Shown here: in pieces, positions 52,097 through 61,629 of the stretch
Layout of the letters: every line of letters begins with the position of its first letter
How positions within the stretch are numbered: position 1 is the stretch's first letter
From: Mangrovimicrobium sediminis
GTDB taxonomy: Bacteria > Pseudomonadota > Gammaproteobacteria > Pseudomonadales > Halieaceae
Direction: 5' to 3'
NCBI RefSeq assembly: GCF_004745945.1
Contig: NZ_SRLE01000001.1
Coordinates: 124,001-188,000 of the forward strand
Length of the DNA stretch: 64,000 nucleotides
The notes under the pieces: generated by a model
Databases searched by the model: none
Told to the model about the DNA's origin: nothing
What the model saw: only the letters and a program-made list of their open reading frames with translations
Translations under genes and position numbers: made by a program

Positions 52097-52900
52097 ATGT
52101 CCGCCGCCCTCCTCGCCCCCGTCGCCGCGCTGCTGTACCTCGCCGCGACCGGGCTGCACCTGTTCGACGTCTCCCGCCAGCGCCACACGCTCAGCCGCGG
52201 CGTCAAGCTGCTGGGCGGCGCGGCACTGCTCGCCCACGCGGTGGTGGCAGTGACCAGCGTGGAGGGCAGCGGCGGCCTGCACCTGGGCTTTTACAAGATT
52301 TCCGCCCTGATGTTCCTGGCCATCAACCTTACCTGTGTGGTGATGCTGACCTGGCGTCCGCTGCAGAACCTGCTGGTCATCCTGTTCCCGCTCTCCGCCC
52401 TTTCAGTGCTGGTCTCGGAGTTCGCGCCGGATACCGAGGTCATCTCCCGCGACCTGCCGCCGGGCATGGTGGTGCATATTGCCAGCTCGATCTTCGCCTA
52501 CGCGGTGCTCACCCTGGCCGCGGCGCAGTCCGCCCTGGTCTCCGTGCAGGACTACCAGTTGCGCCACCGCCACACCCGCGGCATCGTGCAACTGCTGCCG
52601 CCGCTGCAGCGCATGGAGAGCATGCTGTTCGAGTTGCTGTGGCTGGGCGTGCTCCTGCTCACCGTCTCCATCGTCACCGGCTTCCTGTTCGTCGACGACC
52701 TGTTCGCCCAGCACCTGGTGCACAAGACCACGCTGAGCATCGTCGCCTGGCTGCTGTTTTCCGTGCTGTTGTGGGGCCACCGGCAGCTGGGCTGGCGCAG
52801 CCAGACGGCAGTGCGGCTGACGCTGGCGGGATTCATCGCGCTGATGCTGGCATTTTTTGGCTCCAAACTGGTGCTCGAGCTGATTCTCCACCGCGTGTAA
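52097..52900 (+). CDS. ypjD: YpjD-type inner-membrane protein (CcsA/HemX-like)
   Basis: The protein has 267 residues and about eight hydrophobic segments starting at residue 5. The C-terminal half carries the cytochrome-c-assembly-type domain with conserved His in VVHIASSIFAYAVLTLAA, LLWLGVLLLTVSIVTGF and the HKTTLSIVAWLLFSVLLWG segment. Divergent pairing with ffh and adjacency to a CorB-like gene is the conserved gammaproteobacterial arrangement. A role in cytochrome or haem handling is family-level inference only. The Shine-Dalgarno is weak. Confidence 0.88.
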   Translation: MSAALLAPVAALLYLAATGLHLFDVSRQRHTLSRGVKLLGGAALLAHAVVAVTSVEGSGGLHLGFYKISALMFLAINLTCVVMLTWRPLQNLLVILFPLSALSVLVSEFAPDTEVISRDLPPGMVVHIASSIFAYAVLTLAAAQSALVSVQDYQLRHRHTRGIVQLLPPLQRMESMLFELLWLGVLLLTVSIVTGFLFVDDLFAQHLVHKTTLSIVAWLLFSVLLWGHRQLGWRSQTAVRLTLAGFIALMLAFFGSKLVLELILHRV

Positions 52901-52980
52901 TGGATCACAATCCGGGCTTGCCCCGGCATTCCTTTTTCTTCAAAATTTCGGCTCGCCCACAATAAAGGTTGTTCACCGCC

Positions 52981-54237
52981 TTGGACGACGAACCGTTAGG
53001 TCTTCTGTTTTCCGTTCTGGCAGCGCTCATACTCTTCTCCGCCTTCTTCTCCAGTTCGGAGACGGGCATGATGTCGCTCAACCGGTACCGCCTGCGGCAC
53101 CTGCAGAAACACCACCACAAGGGCGCTATCCGCGCCGGCAAGCTGCTCGATCGTCCGGACCGGCTGATCGGGTTGATCCTTATCGGCAACAACCTGGTGA
53201 ACATCCTCGCCTCGTCGATCGCCACGATCATCGCCATTCGCCTGTGGGGGGACGCCGGCATCGTCATCTCCACGCTGGCGCTGACCCTGGCCCTGCTGAT
53301 CTTCGCGGAAATCACGCCGAAAACCATCGCCGCCCTGCACCCGGAGCGCGTGGCGTTCCCGGCCAGCGTGGTTCTGCTGCCGCTATTGAAGCTGCTATTG
53401 CCGGTGGTGGTGGGCGTGAACTGGATTACCAACGGCCTGCTGCACATGCTCGGCTTCGACCCGAACAAGCAACTGGACGAGAGCGTCTCCTCCGAGGAAC
53501 TGCGCACCATCGTTACCGACGCCGGCCACCTGATTCCCGCGCGTCACCGCGGCATGCTGCTGAATATCCTCAACCTCGAGTACGTCACCGTCGACGACAT
53601 CATGGTGCCGCGCAATGACGTGTTCGGCATCGACCTGGAGGCCGACGACGATGAAATCCTGGCGCGCATCCAGGCCAGCTCCCACACCCGCTTGCCGGTG
53701 TGGCGCGAGGACATCAACAACATTGTCGGCGTGCTGCACACACGCAACCTCACCCGGGTGATCGACGGCCAGGGCCTGGACCGTGTCGCCCTGGAGCGCG
53801 AGATGGAGTCGCCCTATTTCGTACCGGAGAGCACGCCGCTGCACACGCAGCTGATGAACTTCCAGAAGCACAAGCACCGCCTGGGCGTGGTGGTCGACGA
53901 ATACGGCGAAGTCATGGGTCTGGTGGCGCTGGAGGACATCCTCGAGGAGATCGTCGGCGAGTTCACCTCCAACCTGCAGGACAGCTCGGACTTCATCTTC
54001 CCGCAGCGCGACGGCACGTTCATCATCGCCGGCACCGCCAACATCCGCGAAGTGAACAAGTCATTGAAGTGGCAGCTGCCCACCGATGGCCCGAAGACCC
54101 TCAGCGGCCTGATCCTGGAAACCCTCGAAGGGTTCCCGGAAGGCAATGCGGGGCTTTCGATCGGCGATTACCGGCTGGAAATCCTGCAGCTCGAGGGCAA
54201 CGTGGTGCAGGCGGTGAAGGCACAGGTCAGAGCCTGA
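52981..54237 (+). CDS. CNNM/CorB-type transporter-associated protein (DUF21, CBS pair, CorC_HlyC)
   Basis: The protein has 418 residues from TTG 52981. A TTG at 52969 is too close to AAAGG to be used, while 52981 gives the usual spacing before the family motif SSSETGMMSLNRYRLRHL. Four membrane helices of the DUF21/CNNM domain span about 10-185 (with LIGNNLVNILASS and FAEITPKTIAA). Two CBS motifs follow (about 205-330, VPRNDVFGI, RLGVVVDEYGEVMGLVALEDI), then a CorC_HlyC domain at the C-terminus. Family members affect Mg2+/Co2+ efflux. It matches E. coli YfjD, beside ffh and ypjD. The start codon is unusual. Confidence 0.9.
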   Translation: MDDEPLGLLFSVLAALILFSAFFSSSETGMMSLNRYRLRHLQKHHHKGAIRAGKLLDRPDRLIGLILIGNNLVNILASSIATIIAIRLWGDAGIVISTLALTLALLIFAEITPKTIAALHPERVAFPASVVLLPLLKLLLPVVVGVNWITNGLLHMLGFDPNKQLDESVSSEELRTIVTDAGHLIPARHRGMLLNILNLEYVTVDDIMVPRNDVFGIDLEADDDEILARIQASSHTRLPVWREDINNIVGVLHTRNLTRVIDGQGLDRVALEREMESPYFVPESTPLHTQLMNFQKHKHRLGVVVDEYGEVMGLVALEDILEEIVGEFTSNLQDSSDFIFPQRDGTFIIAGTANIREVNKSLKWQLPTDGPKTLSGLILETLEGFPEGNAGLSIGDYRLEILQLEGNVVQAVKAQVRA

Positions 54238-54336
54238 GGCTGGGCGCGTCCCGGCGACGCGTTGCGATGAAGCAGGCCGGTTATAGCGACCGGTTCAATC
54301 CAATCGGCTTAATCCAAACGGCCAACTCGAAACGGC

Positions 54337-54528
54337 TTAATCCAGCCGGATGTCTGTCGCCGCCTCGCGCCGGCGCTGGGCGCAGGCGAGAATCTCGCGC
54401 TTGCGCTGCGGACTGGCCATGAACCAGTCGACGATTTCGTCGGCGCTGCGGTAGCAACCGGTGCACACGTCTTGCTCGTCGAGCAGGCACACCGAGATAC
54501 ACGGCGAGGCGGGGGCGGTATCGTTCAC
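54337..54528 (-). CDS. DUF1289 small cysteine-rich protein
   Basis: The protein has 63 residues from GTG 54528, whose GTGA overlaps the stop of the upstream gene. It has the DUF1289 Cys pattern SPCISVCLLDEQDVCTGCYR (four Cys), then EIVDWFMAS and KREILACAQRRRE. The cysteines may bind a metal; function is not established. It is the last gene of the queA-to-DUF1289 string. The downstream 100 bp up to the convergent corB-like gene hold two CGGCTTAATCCA repeats and no terminator I can recognise. Confidence 0.85.
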   Translation of the reverse strand: MNDTAPASPCISVCLLDEQDVCTGCYRSADEIVDWFMASPQRKREILACAQRRREAATDIRLD

Positions 54529-55049
54529 GCCTGCTCCCGCAGGCCGGCGAGATAGCGCCGCGCCTTGTCGCGATAACCCTCGGCGTTGAGCAGCAGTTTC
54601 GCCTGGGCCTGCGCGTCCAGATCCTTGACGATCTTGCCCGGGGAGCCGAGCACCATGGAACCGTCCGGTACTACCATGCGCTCGGTGACCAGCGCGTTGG
54701 CGCCGATCAGGCAGCCGCGCCCCACCTGCGCGCCGTTGAGGATCACCGCGTTGATACCCACCAGCGTGCCGTCGCCGATGGTGCAGCCGTGGATCATGGC
54801 GTTGTGGCCCACCGTCACGTTGCGGCCGACGATGGTGGGGTAGCCCGGGTCCGCGTGGATGACCGTGCCGTCCTGGATATTGCTGCCGGGGCCGATCTCG
54901 ATGCGGTCGACATCGCCGCGCAGCACACAACAGAACCACACGCTGCTGTACTCGTGCAGGACCACGTCGCCGATCACCGCCGCCCCGGGGGCGATGAAAT
55001 GGCCTTCGCCCAGCAGTTGCACCTGCTTGTCTCCCAGGGAGTATTTCAC
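54525..55049 (-). CDS. Gamma-carbonic-anhydrase-like hexapeptide protein (YrdA family)
   Basis: The protein has 174 residues from GTG 55049, overlapping the Nudix stop by GTGA. It is a left-handed beta-helix of hexapeptide repeats (VIGDVVLHE, VWFCCVLRGDVDRIEIGPG, DGTVIHADPG) with His in VGHNAMIHGCTIGDG where gamma carbonic anhydrases bind metal. It is the usual YrdA length. Proteins of this group often lack measurable anhydrase activity, so the enzymatic call is tentative. Fully embedded in an overlapping operon. Confidence 0.9.
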   Translation of the reverse strand: MKYSLGDKQVQLLGEGHFIAPGAAVIGDVVLHEYSSVWFCCVLRGDVDRIEIGPGSNIQDGTVIHADPGYPTIVGRNVTVGHNAMIHGCTIGDGTLVGINAVILNGAQVGRGCLIGANALVTERMVVPDGSMVLGSPGKIVKDLDAQAQAKLLLNAEGYRDKARRYLAGLREQA

Positions 55050-55635
55050 GGGCTTTCCTTCCAGTTGCGCTGCAAATCGAACCCCGCATCGTAGGCAATA
55101 TTGGCGAGCATGGCCAGCACCGCCGCGGTCACGCCCCAGATGTTGTCGTTGTCGATATCGTAGTGCGGCACCATGCGCTCGCGTCCGTCCTGGATCATGC
55201 GTTCCAGGCGGAACACCTCGCGCTCGGCGAAGCGGTCCAGCCCCAGGGTGAATACGGAATCGAATTCCCGGGTGTCGACCACCGGGGTAAACGGCGCGGT
55301 AATCGCTGCGACGCAGGGATGCACCTCGAAGCCGGTGCGGGTGACCAGCGGTGACAGCTCTCCCAGCGGTTGCGCCAGGCCGGCCGGCAGGCCGACCTCC
55401 TCGGTGGCCTCGCGCAGGGCGGTGGCCCAGGGCGTGGCATCTTCCGGTTCACGCTTGCCGCCGGGAAACGCCACCTCGCCGGGGTGGTGGCGCAGGTGGC
55501 GTGTGCGCCGGCCCAGCCAGACCCGCGGCGTGGCTTCCATCGAGAGCGCAACCAGCACCGCGGCCTGGGGTTTGTCGCTGCCGTCCCAGGTATTCCCCGC
55601 CAGCGGCAGCTGCCGCTCTATCGCCTGCAACACAT

Positions 55636-55639
<4 letters not shown>
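55046..55639 (-). CDS. Nudix hydrolase, NudL/CoA-pyrophosphatase type
   Basis: The protein has 197 residues from GTG 55639, which overlaps the upstream stop. A full Nudix box is seen in G-K-R-E-P-E-D with REATEEVGL (GX5EX7REXXEEXG, about 59-81). The preceding HLRHHPGEVAFPGG matches the CoA pyrophosphatase subgroup (LRTHAGQVAFPGG type). It would cleave CoA or acyl-CoA-like diphosphates to 3',5'-ADP and phosphopantetheine. Overlaps with genes on both sides imply translational coupling. Confidence 0.9.
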
Positions 55640-58125
<2,486 letters not shown>

Positions 58126-58128
58126 GGA

Positions 58129-58156
58129 CAAAAAAGCCGGCGCGGGGCCGGCTTTC
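58129..58156 (-). terminator. Terminator between the 81-residue protein gene and queA
   Basis: On the minus strand AAAGCCGGC, a CCCGC loop, GCCGGCTTTTTT. The T-run ends about 4 bases before the queA ATG. It would stop transcripts from the upstream small gene or act as a leader structure controlling queA. Confidence 0.8.
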
Positions 58157-58176
58157 CTGAGTGGCTCAGCGGGAAA

Positions 58177-58422
58177 TTACTCCTCGCTGGCCTCTTCCTC
58201 GGCCGGCGCTTCTGCGGAGGCTTCCTCGGCAGCAGCTTCCTCGGCGGGCTCTTCGGCTACGGGCTGGGCCACTTTCACTTCGACCAGGCCCTCGGCGACG
58301 AGGATCTTCACTTTCTCTTCGCCATTGACGGCGTTCTTGTTGGCATCCTTCACGGCGTAGCGCTCGTCGCGGCGCTGGTAGATGCTGTAATCGTCGGTTT
58401 TCTTAACCAGTTTCATGGACAT
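58177..58422 (-). CDS. Small acidic-tailed protein, function unknown
   Basis: The protein has 81 residues; AAGGAGAAAGGACC precedes the ATG, a strong Shine-Dalgarno. The first 50 residues look folded and charged (MKLVKKTDDYSIYQRRDERYAVKD, then VKILVAEGLVEVKV). The last 30 are almost only Ala, Glu and Pro (AEEPAEEAAAEEASAEAPAEE). No family recognised. It is cytoplasmic, soluble and strongly acidic. It stands alone between the tRNA-Leu region and a terminator and is probably well expressed. Confidence 0.75.
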   Translation of the reverse strand: MSMKLVKKTDDYSIYQRRDERYAVKDANKNAVNGEEKVKILVAEGLVEVKVAQPVAEEPAEEAAAEEASAEAPAEEEASEE

Positions 58423-58606
58423 GGTCCTTTCTCCTTACGGGTGTCGCAACGCGGTTGCGGGTACTCGGAACAGCCGCCTTCAGGACGGCCTTGATTGACG
58501 TGCACCAGGCTCGCCCCAGGGGCCAGGCCCAAGGGCCAAATCCAGGGGCCGGGTGACGACAGGCCGCGGAGTTTACATGGAAACCGGGGCCAGGTTAAGG
58601 GCCGTA

Positions 58607-58634
58607 TTGCGCTTTGGAGACCGGTTGTTATAAT
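58607..58634 (+). promoter_or_regulatory. Promoter of tRNA-Leu
   Basis: TTGCGC (58607-58612), 16-bp spacer and a consensus TATAAT (58629-58634). It is followed by a GC-rich segment (CCGCCGCTCTCCCGG) that resembles the discriminator of stringently controlled stable-RNA genes, 41 bp before the tRNA. The 250-bp stretch 58423-58674 has no gene. Confidence 0.8.
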
Positions 58635-58674
58635 CCGCCGCTCTCCCGGGCGGGCCTCCGCCCGACCGCTCAAT

Positions 58675-58761
58675 GCCGGAGTGGTGAAATTGGTAGACAC
58701 GTCGGATTCAAAATCCGATGGGGTAAAACCCGTGCCGGTTCAAGTCCGGCCTCCGGTACCA
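58675..58761 (+). tRNA. tRNA-Leu (CAA anticodon)
   Basis: The 87-base sequence folds as a class II tRNA. The acceptor stem GCCGGAG pairs with CTCCGGT (first pair G-T), the D-arm contains GGTAGAC, and the anticodon loop TTCAAAA gives CAA. A long variable arm (GATGGGGTAAAACCCGT region), the T-arm GTTCAAGTC and an encoded CCA end (58759-58761) follow. Confidence 0.97.
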
Positions 58762-58776
58762 GACGCGCCCCGCGTC
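58762..58776 (+). terminator. Hairpin immediately after tRNA-Leu
   Basis: GACGCG, CCC loop, CGCGTC begins on the base after the CCA. Only a weak T-containing tail (GAAGCTTTAT) follows, so it is a weak terminator or a 3'-processing signal. Confidence 0.4.
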
Positions 58777-58930
58777 GAAGCTTTATATCCAGGCGCCTCC
58801 CACTGCGTGTTCACGCATCAGGCCTGAATCGCTGGCAGTCCTCGGGCCACAGACTATTCTTGAATAGCAGCGCTTGTTCGAACACGTCGCCAGACCGACT
58901 GGAGGCCATACTCCTGGAGAAAAAGAAATA

Positions 58931-59320
58931 ATGCCTACTGCGGAGCTTTCCGAACTCGACCGCCATGTTTTCGCCTACTTCATTTCACACGCCGCACAGA
59001 CACTGAATATCGACGGCAGGTTTTATCCCTACGGAGAGCTGGTGATGGCGATCCGTAACAAGCTGCAGCTCAATACCAGCAAGTTTGGGAAAGGCGTCAC
59101 GTCCCGCGTCGACCCGGTTTCCAGGTACTTCCTGGACCTGCTGATCGAGCGCGGCGCCCTGTCCGATATTCCCCAGAAAATCGGCAACAACATGCACCAG
59201 TTCCAGGCGGATGCCTACCGCAACCTGCTGCGGGAACTGGAAACGTCCGACGAAATTATTCGCGCCGCCGACGGCAAGGGCGATGACTACTGGCGCGAGT
59301 TGTTCACACGCCTGATGTGA
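58931..59320 (+). CDS. Conserved-type hypothetical protein
   Basis: The protein has 129 residues from ATG 58931; GGAG lies about 12 bases upstream. An in-frame start at 58874 lacks support. It is soluble and probably all-helical, with no signal peptide or membrane segment: LDRHVFAYFISHAAQTLNID, ELVMAIRNKLQLNTSKFGKG, YFLDLLIERGALSDI, and DDYWRELFTRLM at the end. No catalytic motif or family recognised. It stands alone between tRNA-Leu and the TerB-like gene, with 170 bp of AT-richer sequence downstream. Confidence 0.65.
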   Translation: MPTAELSELDRHVFAYFISHAAQTLNIDGRFYPYGELVMAIRNKLQLNTSKFGKGVTSRVDPVSRYFLDLLIERGALSDIPQKIGNNMHQFQADAYRNLLRELETSDEIIRAADGKGDDYWRELFTRLM

Positions 59321-59497
59321 CCAGCGGGTTTACCAAACCCGTCCTTATCCCACATTCACACAGCAACAAATTTTCGATTAGTTCACATATTTCCTGTCGC
59401 CATCTTGAAGCGTAGCGGCTGCCACCGCACACTTCTGGCGTGGGCAGCACACGTCGCTGGCATCCCATTTGAATGGAACTCAAAGCAGGATTGACAT

Positions 59498-60022
59498 ATG
59501 CACGTACTCATCGGGCTGCTCACGGCCATCGCCTCACTGCTCTATGCCCTGGATCGTCTGGGCGTCGACATCGGCTGGCTCAATCCCTGGGCCTGGGCGC
59601 GGCGCCGACGCTGGCGCAAGCAGTTGAGCGTCAATCCCGCATTTAACCTGAATACCCCCATGGAGGCCGTGGCGCTGCTACTGGTGGCAACGGCGCGGAT
59701 TGACGGCGACCTCAGCGCCGAGGAGAAAGCCGAACTCAAACGCCTGTTCGAGGATTCCTTCAAACTGAATTCACGCGACGTATCGTCGCTGATGAGTTCC
59801 AGCACTTTCCTCCTCGGCAGCGGTGATGAGGTCTTCCAGCGGCCCGAAGAAGTCCTCGCCCGTAGCCTGGACCGGTTCAGCCCAGAGCAGAAAGACTCGT
59901 CCCTCGAAATGCTCAACACCATTTCCGGCGTCGGCGGCACCCCGAGCCAGGCACAACAGGACTTCATCGCCAGAATCCGCGGTTCGTTATTCACGGAGGT
60001 CGCGGCGCAAGGCTGGCAGTAA
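59498..60022 (+). CDS. TerB-like (tellurite-resistance B fold) membrane-anchored protein
   Basis: The protein has 174 residues. A short N-terminal hydrophobic segment (about 1-18) and a basic WARRRRWRKQ stretch suggest inner-membrane anchoring with a cytoplasmic domain. Residues 50-165 match the TerB helical pattern: AVALLLVATARIDGDLSAEEKAELKRLFEDSF, then LARSLDRFSPEQKDSSLEMLNTISGV. The TerB acidic metal site (DGDLSAEE) is present. There are no other ter genes beside it, so resistance to tellurite is not implied. A mobile-repeat-like element starts 5 bp after the stop. Confidence 0.7.
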   Translation: MHVLIGLLTAIASLLYALDRLGVDIGWLNPWAWARRRRWRKQLSVNPAFNLNTPMEAVALLLVATARIDGDLSAEEKAELKRLFEDSFKLNSRDVSSLMSSSTFLLGSGDEVFQRPEEVLARSLDRFSPEQKDSSLEMLNTISGVGGTPSQAQQDFIARIRGSLFTEVAAQGWQ

Positions 60023-60027
60023 CAAGT

Positions 60028-60145
60028 GGGGTCAGAGCCCTTTTTGAACACAAAAGATCACTGACTCCCAGCCCGGTCGACAACGCAAACCTGGTCCTCT
60101 CCAGCAGCGTATAAATCAAATTGGATCAAAAAGGGCTCTGACCCC
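60028..60145. repeat. 118-bp element with 20-bp perfect terminal inverted repeats
   Basis: GGGGTCAGAGCCCTTTTTGA at 60028-60047 is perfectly inverted at 60126-60145, with 78 bp between. The GGGGTCAGAG end matches the palindrome at 1856-1875. It looks like a MITE or REP/BIME-type element, probably mobilised in trans. No gene lies inside it. In RNA it could form a long hairpin after the TerB-like gene. Confidence 0.75.
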
Positions 60146-60219
60146 TTAAATGCTTGACGAGGATCGTCTGACTGGTTCGAATAGTGTCTCTATAAAAAAT
60201 AAATAACGAGACTCACCAC

Positions 60220-61515
60220 GTGGAATCCGCAACGACAAACCCTGCCGCCGGGCACGGTGAGCCGCGGCCATCGCCGGGGCGGTGGTACGCACTCGCCATC
60301 CTGTTCCTGGTGTCGGTGATGAACACCATCGACAAGATGCTCATTCCGGCCCTGGCCGAACCGCTGCGCATCGAGTTCGACCTCAGTGACTCCCAACTGG
60401 GCCTCCTCATAGGCCTCGTGTTTTCCGTGGCCTACGCCATCGCCTCGATCCCCATGGGCCTGATGATCGACCGCCTGAACCGGACCCGCCTTCTCGCCGG
60501 ACTGCTGGCGCTGTGGAGCGTGCTCACGCTGGTCAGTTCTCGGGCCGGCTCCCTCACCAGCCTCGCCCTGTGCCGCATGGGCGTGGCTGCTGCGGAGTCC
60601 GGCGGCAATCCCACCACTCTGTCGCTGCTCAACGATTACTTCCCGCGCAACGAGAGGGCGCGCGCCATCGGCATATTCAGTGCCAACGCGGCGGTCGCCG
60701 GCGTACTGGTGTTTTCGCTGGCCGGGCTGATTGCCGCGCAACACGGCTGGCGAGCGGTGTTTGTCGCTGCCAGCGTGCCGGGGTTTCTGCTCAGTATTAT
60801 CGTGCTGCTCAGCCTGCGCGAACCCCGGCGCGGCGCCTTCGATCCCGCTCCTGCGGCCGCTGAAGACGCGACTCCCCCGGGACTGGGCACCGTGCTCAGG
60901 GCCCTGGGCTCGAACCGGACGCTGCTGTGGGTGATCTCCGCCGCCGTGCTCACCACCATGGGCCAGGCTGGGAGCAGCGCATTCGTGTCCGCCTTTTTTG
61001 TGCGTATCCACGAATTGCCGCTGGAAAAGGCGGGGCTGATTGCGGGCCTGATTCTCGGGCCCGGTCTCGCCATCGGCTCCGTCACCGGCGGGTTTATTGC
61101 CGATGTCAGGGGCAGGCGCAGCGCCGGCGGCGGCTGCTATTTCGTGGGCATCGCCACCGGGCTGGCGGTACCGCTGGGCATCGCCGCGTACATGGCGCCA
61201 AGTGTCGCGGTATCCATGGTCTGCCTGTTCGGCTTTCAGGTGCTGGGAACCTGCTTTTACGGCGCCACCATGGCCACCATTCTCGAGCTTTCCCCGCTGC
61301 GGGTGCGCGGCTCCATCATCACCTACAGCCTGTTGCTGATGAACCTCGGCGGCTACGGGCTCGGCCCACAAATCTCCGGCGGCTTCAGTGATCTGTACCG
61401 CCACCTCGGCGTCGATGAACCCCTGCGCTGGGGCCTGGCCAGTGTGATTGGATTGCTGCTGCTGGCGTCCGCCTGCTACTTCATCGCCGCCCGGCGCATG
61501 CAGGGTGGTCGTTAG
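60220..61515 (+). CDS. MFS transporter (Spinster-like)
   Basis: The protein has 431 residues from GTG 60220 and twelve predicted membrane helices starting at residue 22. The helix 1 motif VSVMNTIDKMLIPAL and the loop 2-3 motif GLMIDRLNRTRLLA (variant of GxxxDRxxRR), plus ESGGNPTTLSLLNDYFPRNERARAIGIF in helix 4-5, are typical of the Spinster/ACS-like MFS subgroup. The substrate is unknown. Its stop is 115 bp from the stop of the convergent TonB receptor, so one may import across the outer membrane and the other across the inner membrane for the same compound; this is inference. Confidence 0.85.
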   Translation: MESATTNPAAGHGEPRPSPGRWYALAILFLVSVMNTIDKMLIPALAEPLRIEFDLSDSQLGLLIGLVFSVAYAIASIPMGLMIDRLNRTRLLAGLLALWSVLTLVSSRAGSLTSLALCRMGVAAAESGGNPTTLSLLNDYFPRNERARAIGIFSANAAVAGVLVFSLAGLIAAQHGWRAVFVAASVPGFLLSIIVLLSLREPRRGAFDPAPAAAEDATPPGLGTVLRALGSNRTLLWVISAAVLTTMGQAGSSAFVSAFFVRIHELPLEKAGLIAGLILGPGLAIGSVTGGFIADVRGRRSAGGGCYFVGIATGLAVPLGIAAYMAPSVAVSMVCLFGFQVLGTCFYGATMATILELSPLRVRGSIITYSLLLMNLGGYGLGPQISGGFSDLYRHLGVDEPLRWGLASVIGLLLLASACYFIAARRMQGGR

Positions 61516-61591
61516 GAAAACCTGGAAGCGGATAGCTACCGGAAGCGGAGAAACAAAGCGTCGGGTAGCGGCAAGAACAGTTGGCGCGGTG

Positions 61592-61621
61592 AAAAAGGGT
61601 CCGCGCATTGCGCGCGGACCC
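61592..61621 (-). terminator. Terminator after the TonB-dependent receptor
   Basis: On the minus strand GGGTCCGCGC, short loop, GCGCGGACCC, then TTTTT. It lies 9 bp after the receptor stop. Confidence 0.9.
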
Positions 61622-61629
61622 CGCAGTCA

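Noticed and set aside
59498-60022. Tellurite resistance operon
   Set aside because: Only one TerB-like gene with a membrane anchor; no terA, terC, terD or terE neighbours.
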